NCBI GenBank assembly: GCA_941918925.1
Contig: OW799237.1
Span: 76,023,126-76,087,125, forward strand
DNA length: 64,000 bases
Origin: Phyto melanocephala
Taxonomy: Eukaryota > Arthropoda > Insecta > Diptera > Rhinophoridae
Direction of reading: 5' to 3'
Shown here one piece after another: positions 47,501-59,500 of the stretch. Each line of letters starts with the position of its first letter. Position 1 is the stretch's first letter. Position numbers and translations under genes: made by a program. Under the pieces are notes generated by a model, which worked only from the letters and a program-made list of their open reading frames with translations, was not told the origin of the DNA and searched no databases.

Positions 47501-50500
47501 CACACACATACATACATACATGAATATATTTGGTTGCGATTGACGACAGAAACAATATGGGAAGCAAATAAGTACACAATTTTTTTTAAGTTTAACGCCA
47601 ACGTATTTTTATACCCTTCACACAGTGAAAAAGGGTATATATAGGTTTGTCATTCCGTGTGAAATTTCTACAATTTTCATTTCCGACTCCGTAAAGAATA
47701 TATTTTCCGAAAGCTTATGAATAGGGGAGTTCTGTCAGTCTGACCGTCTGTCCGTGTGTATGTTGAAATCAACTTTTAGAAGCAACTATATGTTCCTCAG
47801 ATCTGTGTATGGTATCAACCTTTTGGAGAATGAATCGCTATTAAAATTCAGCACAATCGCCTCATAACTTTCTGAGATATGAGCAAAAAACCACGACTGC
47901 CTCTGTTTTTTCACATATTTTTACCACCAAAATTAAAATTTTTCAGCCATAGATTAATAATACTTAGAGATATTCGTGAAAATTTTTGGAGAAAGCGTGC
48001 TTAATCGGTAAAGTTATAGGCAAAAAAATTTTTTTAAATTTATATTCCAAAAATTTACAAACGAAAATCCATTTTTTTCATCTTCTAGACAACCGAGAGA
48101 TTCAATATTGGTATCATCTGAAAGGACTTGACTAGCGCAATATAAACACTATAAAAAAAAAAATTTGAACTCATGTTGGCTACCACTACAAAATGGCGGA
48201 CAATAATTTATAAATGGTCCAAGTCTGGTATTTTAAAATGTAACTTCTTGAACTCTCTTCATATTGGTATCAAATAAAAGGGCTTGACCAGAAAAATACA
48301 GTAAATTATTAAGAAAATGTTAAACCCAAGATGGCGTCTAAAACAAAATGGCAGAACAAATTTTTTTAACCCAATCAATATGGGTATCAAATTAAAGGGC
48401 TTAACTAGTAAAATACATTTAACTACGTAAATATTCAAAATCAAGGATGGCGTCAAAAATAATAACGAAAAATGGCGTATCACATGAAATATAGGTTAAG
48501 CTACGATGTGGGATTATACCTTTGCACATAATGGTGAAGGGTATTATCAGATTCGGCACGGCCGAATATAGCACTCTTACTTGTTGTTCAATGGCAATGT
48601 TGTATAATATATGTAAATATGTAGAAGTCGGTCAAGTTAATATAGTGGACTTCAATGTCTACTTTTAGGTATGTAAAAAGGTAAACCACAGAGTGTTGTA
48701 CACTTTCCTTTGACGCTCACTATATGTGTTTTATGTATGAGTTGGTAGCAAATTTTAAAATTACCAAGCTAAACTTCTTTCAGATTACTACGTGCCTGAG
48801 CATAAAATGCAATTTATTTATAAATGAGCAATTCCTTACACAGAAAAAAATATCCCTTAAATTTGTTTAATTAATTGACTTTTTGATTTGTTTTAAAATT
48901 CTAATTATATTTTTCATTAACTGAATTAATTTTTTTAATTGATATTAAATATTTTTTAAAAAACAAAGAGATTTCTGTCAGTTGAATTAAATAAATAAAA
49001 AATAAAAAATGTTATTTTAAATGAAATTTTTTGAAAAATTGAATTTTTTAGAATTAATTAATTATAATTATTATTCAATGAGCAGAATAATAAAAAAATA
49101 GTAGACAATATGCAAGAAAAAGTTCTGGTAAGTGAAAATATATAAAAATATGTTCAGTTTTAAATATAATTAATTGTTTCAGTTTCATTGTAGATGTGCC
49201 CAAATCCAATAATTATTGTATCCCCTTATATTCCTCAGAATTCTCATTTTAGTAGGTAAGTTTGTTGAATTTCTTCACTCTGTCTGATCAAGCCTTTTTA
49301 CCGGTTAATATTCTTTACATCTAGGTCGTTGATGCTAAAAATTATTTTTGGAAATTCTGCTTTTGTAATGGTATAGTATGTCTACTTATGGAACCCTACT
49401 TCTTATGCTAAATTATTTTTATATAAATAACGAAATGTAATTAAAAACATATGTAGATTCATATGTACCATATATGAATATTAAGAATATATAAATATCA
49501 AAAAACAAATATTTATTTTTTTTTAATTGTTTTTCTAAACAGGTGTAATAATTTTTGTTATTGATATAATAAATAATTTTATTATATAATTACGAAATTT
49601 CAATTATAGACATGATTAAATTAATTAAAATCATTTTGGAAAAAATGGAAATTTTAATTAATTTTTTAATACTGTTTTAATTGATATTTTTCTCAATATT
49701 TGTTCAATTAAAACTATTAATTTTCATTTAATTAATAGTATCATTTTGATGATTAGAGCAAAATTAAACAATTTTTTAATTATTAATATTAATTTCGTAA
49801 TTGAAGTTCATATTTATTTTTTTCTGTGTTAAGTGTTAATAGATAATAGATGAAATTTTTGATATCATTTTGATTCTCCGATAAAATTAATTAATATAAT
49901 AGAAATTAAGCATTTAAAAACAAAAACTTACCATGTTATAGATAAATTTCCAGTATTTGTAAACGGATCATCGTTCGCATCATAAAAATCTTCTTCGCCT
50001 TCGCTGCTTGAATATGATGTTTCCGGTACAATCATTGTTAAGGGTGCCGTTGTCACTGTAATATTTAGAAAAAAAAAATTGTTATTTAGAAGAATAGTAA
50101 AAATGCATAACATTAAAACAAGATATATGAACATTGCAACGGAATAAATAATAAAAATTAGTTTCATCTTTTAATTGTAACAAAAAAACATTAGGAATAT
50201 GGGTCACTGCATACACATTGCAGCAGTGTGTGTGTATGAATGTCCGTATGTATTTAGTTGTAAGTAAAACGTGACGACAACTTAATGAAATGGAAAATAA
50301 ACAAAAATAATGGTGTTTTCAATAGCGACTTTCGCACATTCGACAGTATAAAGTAGCCATATTTGTCGATAAAGGTGTCATTCAGGCTATTTTACAGAAT
50401 TACTATGGACCGATAAGGCATTTAACAACAAGTGCAAATAATGAAATTGTTTTCTTCAAATTAATAATTATTAAGTAGTTTTGTCCATCTTTTTTGTAAA

Positions 50501-53500
50501 ACGTTAAATATGAACAGACAAGCTCGAAATTGTTTTTAATTTTTTTTTTTATTTTTGAATAAAATTTTTCCCTATCCACTGGGTAGCATCTTCAGCAATC
50601 TGTAATGTATTCATAAATATTAAACAAAAATTATTTTAGTCACACCACTGAATCACAAAATGATAAATATCACACACAAACTTACACGAGTAACAATAAT
50701 CAAAAATAATTAAACAACCTACAGTATTTACATTTACATTTAATATTGTACTAATTCTTTATTATTTTGCTTATTATGTATTAGAAAAGCCCGGCGCGCG
50801 TTGCTACGCCCCTTAATGAATAAAAATGCATTCTGAATTTAAACTGAATATCAAGTTTAAAAAGCTAAAAATTAAAATTTTTTTTTTAATGGGCGTGGTA
50901 CTGCCAACTTTTCTAATCAAGAAATTGTATAGTCATGACAACTTAATATGTGTGCAAAGTTTTAGAAAAATCGGTGAAGTTTAAGATAACTTTTTTTATG
51001 GGCGTGGCACTGCCTACTTTTATAATTGCGAAATTGTAAAGTAATGACAGCTCAATATGTGTGCAAAGTTTCAGAAAAAATCGGTCCAGTGCAAGAACCT
51101 CAAATTATAACTTTTTTTTATGGGCGTGGCCCTGCCCACTTTTCTAATCACGAAATTATATAGTCATGACAGTTTAATATGTGTGTGCAAAGTTTCAGAA
51201 AAATCGATCTAGTGCAAGTAGCTAAAAATGACAACTTATTTTTTATGGGCGTGGCACTGCCCACTTTTCTAATCACGTAATTATTTAGTCATGACAGCTC
51301 GATATGTGTGCAAAGTTTCAGAAAAATCGGTCCAGTGCAAGAACCTCAAAATTATAACTTTTTGTATGGGCGTGGCCCTGCCCACTTTTTTAATCACGAA
51401 ATTATAAAGTCATGACAGCTCAATATGTGTGCAAAGTTTCAGAAAAATCGGTCCAGTGCAAGTACCTCAAAATTAAAACTTTTTTAGGTGCGTGGCCCCG
51501 CCCACTTTTCTTATCACGAAGTAATTAAATCATGACAGCTCGATATGTGTGCAAAGTTTCAGAAAAATCGGTCAAGTGCAAGTAGCTAAAACTGATAACT
51601 AATTTTGTATGGGCGTGACACCGCCCACTTTTTGTCACCCATAAACACTCCCTGGAATGTGTACAACAACTTGCCAAAGTTTGACTTTTATATATATAGA
51701 TCTGTAACTTTGAGCACAATTATCCGTGTCGCTTTATAACTTAACGGGCTGCTTATCGGATAAAAGTGTTAGGTGCTCTTCGAAATAGTTGTTCGACTTT
51801 TACGCCCTACTAGTATCTGTTAGACATTTTTTTCGCCTGATCCAGGGTTTCTTTCACGTGGCATCGAATCCCAGCTGAGCCAAAAAAAAATTGTTTTATT
51901 TTTTATTTTCTATATTTATATTTGTATTATTTTTTTTATTTTTTATAACCACCACCAAAAAATGATGGGGGTATATTCATCATATTCCGTTTGTAACAAT
52001 CGAAATATCCATTTGAGACCCCATAAAGTATATACAGGGTGGACCAAAAGTCACGCCTGCGTGTAAAAATTGAATAACTTTTTTGTTTATTAATATTTTT
52101 TATTTTTTTTTCAGATTTTATTCATCGATTCGTGTTACACCACCATTCAAAATTTAACGACTGAGCAACGAACGAAAGTGGTAGAATTTTACTTTTAATC
52201 GTTCTTCGAGGATGAAGTTGGTAATACAGTAACGGTGAATGGGGAGAGATATCGCGCTATGCTTAATAATTTTGTACGCCCTGAGGCAGCCAACAAGTGG
52301 TTTCAGCAGGATGGAGCAACAGCACACACGGCCCGTGCCACTTTTAAATGAAATTTTTGACGACCGAATTATCTCGAAAAATTCAGAATTTAATTGGCCA
52401 GCACGTTCACCGGATTTAACTGCCCCTGATTATTTTCTATGGGGTTATCTCAAAGAACGAGTGTATGTAAACAAGCCTCAAACTATAGAGCAGCTAAAGA
52501 ACAACATTGATGCTGAGATCAGGGCAATAGAGCCTGAAACCTTGCGTGCAGTTATGCAAAACGCCTGTTTAAGAGCCCAATTGTGCATCGATGAAAATGG
52601 TGGTCATCTCTCTGACATTATTTTTCATAATTAAAATTTAGGTCATACAAAGATAATATTATAATTAAAAAAAAAAAATTAATAAAAAATAATAATAAAC
52701 AAAAAAGTTATTCAATTTTTACACGCAGACGCGACTTTTGGTCCACCCTGTATATTATGAATCGGGGTTTGATTTTATGATGATCTAGCTATGTCCGTCT
52801 GCCCGTCTGTTGAAAGCACGATAGAGGTCGGACAGAAAAAGCTAGGGGGCTCAAATTTTGCCAGAATATTTCTGTTTGGTATTAAAAATAGGCTAAATCG
52901 TAATATTAGGAAGAGAGTTATAGCTCGTAATACAAGAGTAGGTCAAAAAAACCGTGTCCTTCCAACATCGAATAAAATGGAATTGTGTCCAAACGCATTA
53001 GCGTAGAGCCATGAATATATATTTCCCGAGTAAAAACAATATTTTTGCCTGAAAATTGCTTCAATCCATGCATTAGGAAAGGAGTTATAGATCAAAATGT
53101 ACGAAAATTTATACCACACAGTGTATTTTTCGGTATATTTAAAATTTAAAACCTAATAAAACTGACAAAGTTAGATGTACGATTCTGAAATTTTCAAAAT
53201 TTTACTTTTTGGTCAAAGAATTTGTTCAAAGGGAAAATAAATGTGACACGCCCACTTTTACACCCACCTCCCATATAACGTTTTATCTCAAATTTATTTA
53301 TTTCTCTATGAATAAAGATTTTGGAATAATAAAGGACTATATTGAAATATCTTAGTTGTATTCATTAGCAGAAATAACTTCGACACGCCTACTTTAACGC
53401 CCACTTATTACGTTATCTACTGTTAATGAAATTTCAAAGCTCATAAAACCGACAAAATTAGAGGTATGATGATGAAATTTACTTCAGATATCCTTCTAGT

Positions 53501-56500
53501 CAATGTCTTTGTTATGCCAGAAAATTTAGGTGATACGCCCACTTTTACCCCCACCTTCCATACATCGTTTTATCTCAAATTCGTATAATTTCTTTATGAA
53601 TAAAGATTTTGGAATAATAAAGGACTATATTGAAATATCTGAGTTGAATTTATTAGCAGAAATAACTTTGACACGCCTACTATAACGCCCACTTATTACG
53701 TTATCTACTTTTAATAAAAATTTAAAGCTCATAAAACCGACAAAATTAAAGGTATGATGAAATTTATTCAGATATCCTTCTAGTCAATGTCATTGTTATG
53801 CCAGAAAATTTAGGTGACACGCCCACTTTAACGCCTATCTCCAATATAACGGTTTATCTTAAATTCATATAATTTTTCTATGAACAAATTTTTTTTCAAT
53901 AATAATGGACTTTATTGAAATATCTAAGTTGTATTTATTACCAGAAATTTTATTGGCACTCCTACTTTAACGCACACTTTCATTGAAAGACTAAATTAAC
54001 AAAAAATATTTTACTATCATATCGAAGTTATACAAAGAAAGTGATACATATTTTATTATAAAGATATTATTCCATAGCGATTAACAAAATAATAAATATT
54101 GTGTTTTAAAAATACATCAAATTGGTGGTGGGTATAAAATATTCGGCACAGCCGAATATAGTGCTCTTACTTGTTTTTATTTTTTTAATTTATTTATTTT
54201 TTTTAAACATACATACGTAAACTCAATTTATAGTTTTACAATGGTATATTTTTTATATGTATGTTTTTTACATGTACATATGTGCGTATTTTATATGAGA
54301 TGAATGGTGATGCATGACTACACATTGTGAAGGGTATATAAGATTCGGCACGGCTTTTGATTTTTTTTATTATTTTCACACGTATTTTTTTCACTGTCTA
54401 TTGTTTTTTTTAAGCGAAACAACAGTAATTATAATAATTTGTTGGACTTGCGATAAGTTTTAGCTGGAATAGTGTGTATACGTTTTTCTAACTCACTCTT
54501 TAGTTATTTGTTTTAACAAATGATAAATTTCGAATATTTTAAGTTTTCTTTAAAAGCAAACAAAAGATATTTTTAAAATCATTCAGATGACAGATTTCTA
54601 AATAAGAGCTGTTTATTTAAAAGACACATCTATTCAACATATTTCGAGCTTACCAAAGTGCGCCCGCAATTTATTTTTAGTTCATGTTTTATCCTCTAGA
54701 CACTTTTCTCATTCTATTCATATTTGTGTCATCGTTAAGGATGTGATATTAGTAGACATAAAATACGTATTTTTCATCATAATGACGACGCTAATGATGA
54801 TGACCTTAGGTCTGCTGTTACATCATATTAAGTCGCGTGACGTTTAATTATGTCTTAATACAAAACAACGGGATAGAAAAATAAAAAATAAAAAAAATAA
54901 AACATTTTATACACACGACCATATTCAATAGATATGTTAGCACGTTTTTAAAGTAAGAAAATGTTGCCCGTATTTATGTCATACATACATACATACATAT
55001 ATAGTATTTTTTAAACTTACTTTTTTGTTATTTTAAAATATGTTTTCTTATTCTACTTTTACACAAAAGAGGGTTTATTTTATATGATATAGAAATAAAT
55101 TGTTTGTATATTGTTTATGACAACTGATAGGAATAAACGAGAAACTCAACAATACCACCAACCTAATAATACTAAATAGTGTATGGTTTGTGAAAACAAA
55201 ATATTTGCAACTTCTATTTTCTTTTGAGTTTGTGAAAGATAGTGTGTGCGTATGTGTGTGTGTGTGCACATTTAAAGTGCATACAAATACTATGCATATA
55301 TAAAAAATATGCCGGACAAGCGCATGTTTTATACCAAAGAGTGCAATTTTTAACCAACACGCATACACATACATATAAGTAAGTTTTTTTTTTATACGAT
55401 ATTTCAGTATTGTTTTGGCTATACTTAAAGAGAAGCCGAAAATAAAGTGTTTTAAACTTATATTTATGCCAAAAATAATGAGAGTAATTAAAGTATTTGA
55501 ATCACAAATCTATATATATAAAAGTGAAACTCTGTGTGTGTGTGTTAGCTATAGACTTCGAAACTGTAAAACCGATCGGACTCAAACTTTGGCAAGTTGT
55601 TGCACACATTCCAGGGAGTGTTTATGGGTGATAAAAAGTGGGCGGGGTCACGCCCATAAAAAATTAGTTATCAGTTTTAGCTACTTGCACTTGACCGATT
55701 CTCTGAAAACTTTGCACACATATTGAGCTGTCATGACTACGTAATTTCGTGATTACTGGGCGGGGTTACGCCCATAAAAAAAAATTATAATTTTGAGGTA
55801 CTTGCACTGGACTAATTTTTCTGAAGCTTTGCACACATATTGAGCTGTCATGACTATATAATTTCGTGATTTGAAAAGTGGGCAGGGCCACGCCCATCAA
55901 TAAAAGTTATAATTTTGAGGTACTTGCACTGGACCGATTTTTCTTAAGCTTTTCACACATATTAAGCTGTCATGACTATATAATTCCGTGATTTGAAAAG
56001 TGGGCAGGGCCACGCCCATCAAAAAATGTTATAATTTTGAGGTACTTGCACTGGACCGATTTTTCTGAAACTTTGCACACATATTGAGCTGTCATGACTT
56101 TACAATTTCGTTGTTAGAAAAGTGGGCAGTGCCACGCTCATAAAAAAAGTTATAATTTTTAACTTCTTGGACTTGACCGATTTTTCTGAAACTTTGCACA
56201 CACATATTGAGCTGTCATGACTATTTAATTTCGTGATTAGAAAAGTGGGCGGGCCCATAAAAAAGTTATAATTTTAAAGTACTTGCACTTTCATTAAGGG
56301 GCGTAGCAACGCGCGCCGGGCTTTACTAGTATATTATAAGAAAAGGAGTAAGTTGAGTCTAATATAAATTGTAAATAAATTTTGTATAAAAGTTTAACTA
56401 TCCACTATCCTCGTCTATGCTTACTTTAAGTTGGCGCGCATTCTCTTTATGGTACCGCTCAGGCCCAATCCTTTAGACTTTTAATTTAGGTTTTGGCATT

Positions 56501-59500
56501 AGATTTTTAAGTTAAATACATAACCGTCATCTAATGAGCTCTCTACGGTTTGGCAATTCACAACCTTGTCCAGCGACACAAAAATAAACATCTTTAATAC
56601 CAACGTGAATTCTCCTCCTCCCCTCTAAAACATGGAACCTACCTTGCAAATAATGTAAGCTTTTGTAAATCGAATATTGTTAATATCCTGGCTAAAAATC
56701 ACTACAAATATGAACTGTGGGAACAAAATATGAAAACAACATGACGTTAATGATCCTGGCTAAAACCTGACATATATTAGTTTAAATGGAAGCAGTCGAG
56801 GCTAACGACAAATACGGATAAAATATCTTTGTTGAGGCTCTATCTCTTAAAGGAGATTATGGGAAAATATATTATAGAAATTATAAAATGTCATATAAAT
56901 ACTAAAGAGCTGTGCAAGAATAAGAAAAATGTCTTACAAGCAATCTCATTATATTTGAAAAAGTGTGTGTACTCTCTCATTATAAAAAATATGCTTGCAA
57001 AAACATGTGATTTGCTTTACGATAAAAATATTGAACGAAGTTGAATGAAATAAAGTCGAATCAGAAAAAAGATGAAATAGAACATTAGCACTGAAATAGA
57101 ACATTCAAAACATATATCAATGTTTTAAAAGATCTAGACAAAAAAAGATGCATAGAGACTTTAGCTTTCACTGTTCTGTAATGAGATGAGTTCACATGTA
57201 TTAAAAACATTAAGACAATGGGCCAATTCAAAGTAGACTCTCATATTGTACTATGCCATATAATTCATATTAATATGACTAGTGACTTTGAACACCTTTT
57301 GTTAACAAATTATGTATTTAATACAAGAAAGAAGACAAAGAGATGACGCTGTTAAAAATTGTATGTATACAGGAAAGAAGAAAATAGAAAATATTCTCTC
57401 TGAGAGGTGAGAAGCGAAGAAATTCTCTCTGAGAGACAGTATGGTTAAAAGTATAACATAAACAATTTCTTATACATAGGAAACAAATGTGTAAAGTCAT
57501 ATTATTTTTTTTGTATGGAAATTACTAACAAAAATTTTATGCATGCATAAAATAATATGAAATAGCACAAATATGACTGATATGCAACCACTTTGAATTG
57601 GCCCAATGTTTTCTCTTTAAACTGTTCTAAATGTAATTATTTAGTAATTTTTTCTTGTATGTGTTCTATTGTACTTCATGTTTTTGTTATGATTTATCGT
57701 TTCTTTATTTGATTGTCGCTTTTTGTTTTGTTATTCTACTTTGTTTGAAAGCACAAACTCTAACTAACTGACACTATTTTATTTATATTTTATAAATTTT
57801 TGTAAGAGTAATGATTTATTATTTATGTTTAACTATATTGAAATATAGAGTGAAATAGAACATATAACCTCCAAAACATATTACGCAGCTCTTTAATATG
57901 TAAAAGCGAATTTTTTACAACCTACGACAGGTTGGAAATTTAGCTAATATATTTAAAAAAAAAATTAATATACATATACGTTACGTAGATTAAACCTGTG
58001 ATGCTGTAATTTTGGACAATGACAAGATGTCACATTGTTTTCCTCTTTATCACATACGACCTAAAAAATCCTAAATGCCAGTTTGCTAATTCTAAAAATT
58101 AAACAACATTGCACTGTGCGTAGTCCAGTTGTAAATATTTCTTAAACTTTATATTAAACAGCAGTATACAGGCTGTTTCAAAATTAATTACAATTTCTTA
58201 TTCATCGCCATTATGCCGCTCTATTCAAAAACTACTATTTTAGCAAACTAAGTAGTGTGGTAAAATCTGCCTATGACACGCAAAACAGGACTTTAGTTTA
58301 AAAATTACAGTTTGAGTCTTTGATTGGGTTTTACTCCATTTCTCGTAAGGTATTAATAACTTAAGTCTAACAAATGCAATTTATACATTATTTGGTATTA
58401 AACAAAAACTGTAGTTTCTGACTTAAGTCCTTTTTGTCTAACTTGATGTGTCTGTACGATATTTGGTTGTTCGTTCAAAGAGCTTTTGTTCATTCAGTTA
58501 TTCTCTCTAAATCTGTGCCAAAAAGTAAAAACTGCTTAAGTCGACATAAGGTACACCTTATTTATTTGCTGATAATGTTTTTTTGCTGTTTAAAGGAAAT
58601 ATGAGATTTATTGACGTTTTTGAACACAATATTAATTCCTGTTTGGAACGTGTTATGCGATGGACTGTTGCTAACTATTTAAAAGTTAATGCATCTAAAA
58701 CAAAAATGCTAATGTTTGGCTCTACTAATCGTTTTTTTTGTTGATCTCGATATTTTTTGGGTGAGGAAATAATTTAGTCAAATATAAAAAAATTAATATG
58801 TTTTTTTTTAATTTTTATAGCGCAGAATGCATATAAAAGTTTTTATTTTAAAGGAAATAAATTTTTAGAAATCAACTGAAAAATTTAAAAGTACTCTCCT
58901 GAAAAACTATAAAAACAGACATAAACAGTTTTTCCTTATTGCCACATTTATTAATCTCATTATTTTTGTAACGTTTTGTAATTTTTAATAAAAAAAATCT
59001 TAATTTTGTATAAATAAACTATTCTACATATATTTTTATTAAAAGTGTTTTACTGAAATATATTTCGGTGACTCAATAAACAGTTAACTCTGTACATTTA
59101 ATTTATTAAATATTTTAAGACACCAGGGAATAAAATAAAAATAAAAAAAAAAATTAACAAGTAACAGTGCTATATTCGGCCGTGCCGAATCTTATATACC
59201 CTTCACAACGTGTAGTCATGCAATAACAATTGTTTGTATCACCATTCATCTCATATAAAATACGTATGTATGTACATGTAAAAAACATAAAAAAAAAATA
59301 CAAAAAAAAATATATTAAAAAAAATAATAATAAAAAAAATTACAAAAAAAAAATAAAAAAAATAAAAAAAATGTTTAAAAATTTTTTTAAAAAAATTAAA
59401 AAAAAAAAATAATAATAAAATATAAATAATATATTAAATAAAATAAAATAAAATTTTTTTGGCTCAGCTGGAATCTGACGCCACGTTTACTTTAACCAAT

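Larger units (their letters stand above)
51940..54175 (+). mobile_element. HINE-like repeat, long form, with nested mariner
   Basis: 5' inverted motif TATAACCACCACCAA near 51945 and matching TTGGTGGTGGGTATA near 54122, then palindrome ATATTCGGCACAGCCGAATAT and tail CTCTTACTTGTT. Thus the same architecture as copies 1-4 with different subterminal repeats. Contains 'tgtccgtctgcccgtctgttg', the mariner at 52035-52750, and a tandem array at 53290-53990. Confidence 0.72.

Noticed and set aside
48850..49830. AATTAATT-rich palindromic region as an origin or attachment site
   Set aside because: Explained by base composition; no defined repeat unit or border.
55415..55726. 103-codon frame
   Set aside because: Runs into the Helitron 5' end and repeats; a similar frame appears in the other copy at 51525-51719 only because the DNA repeats.
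59230..59412. Lys-rich 60-codon frame
   Set aside because: It is a translation of the A-rich tract of a HINE-like repeat.
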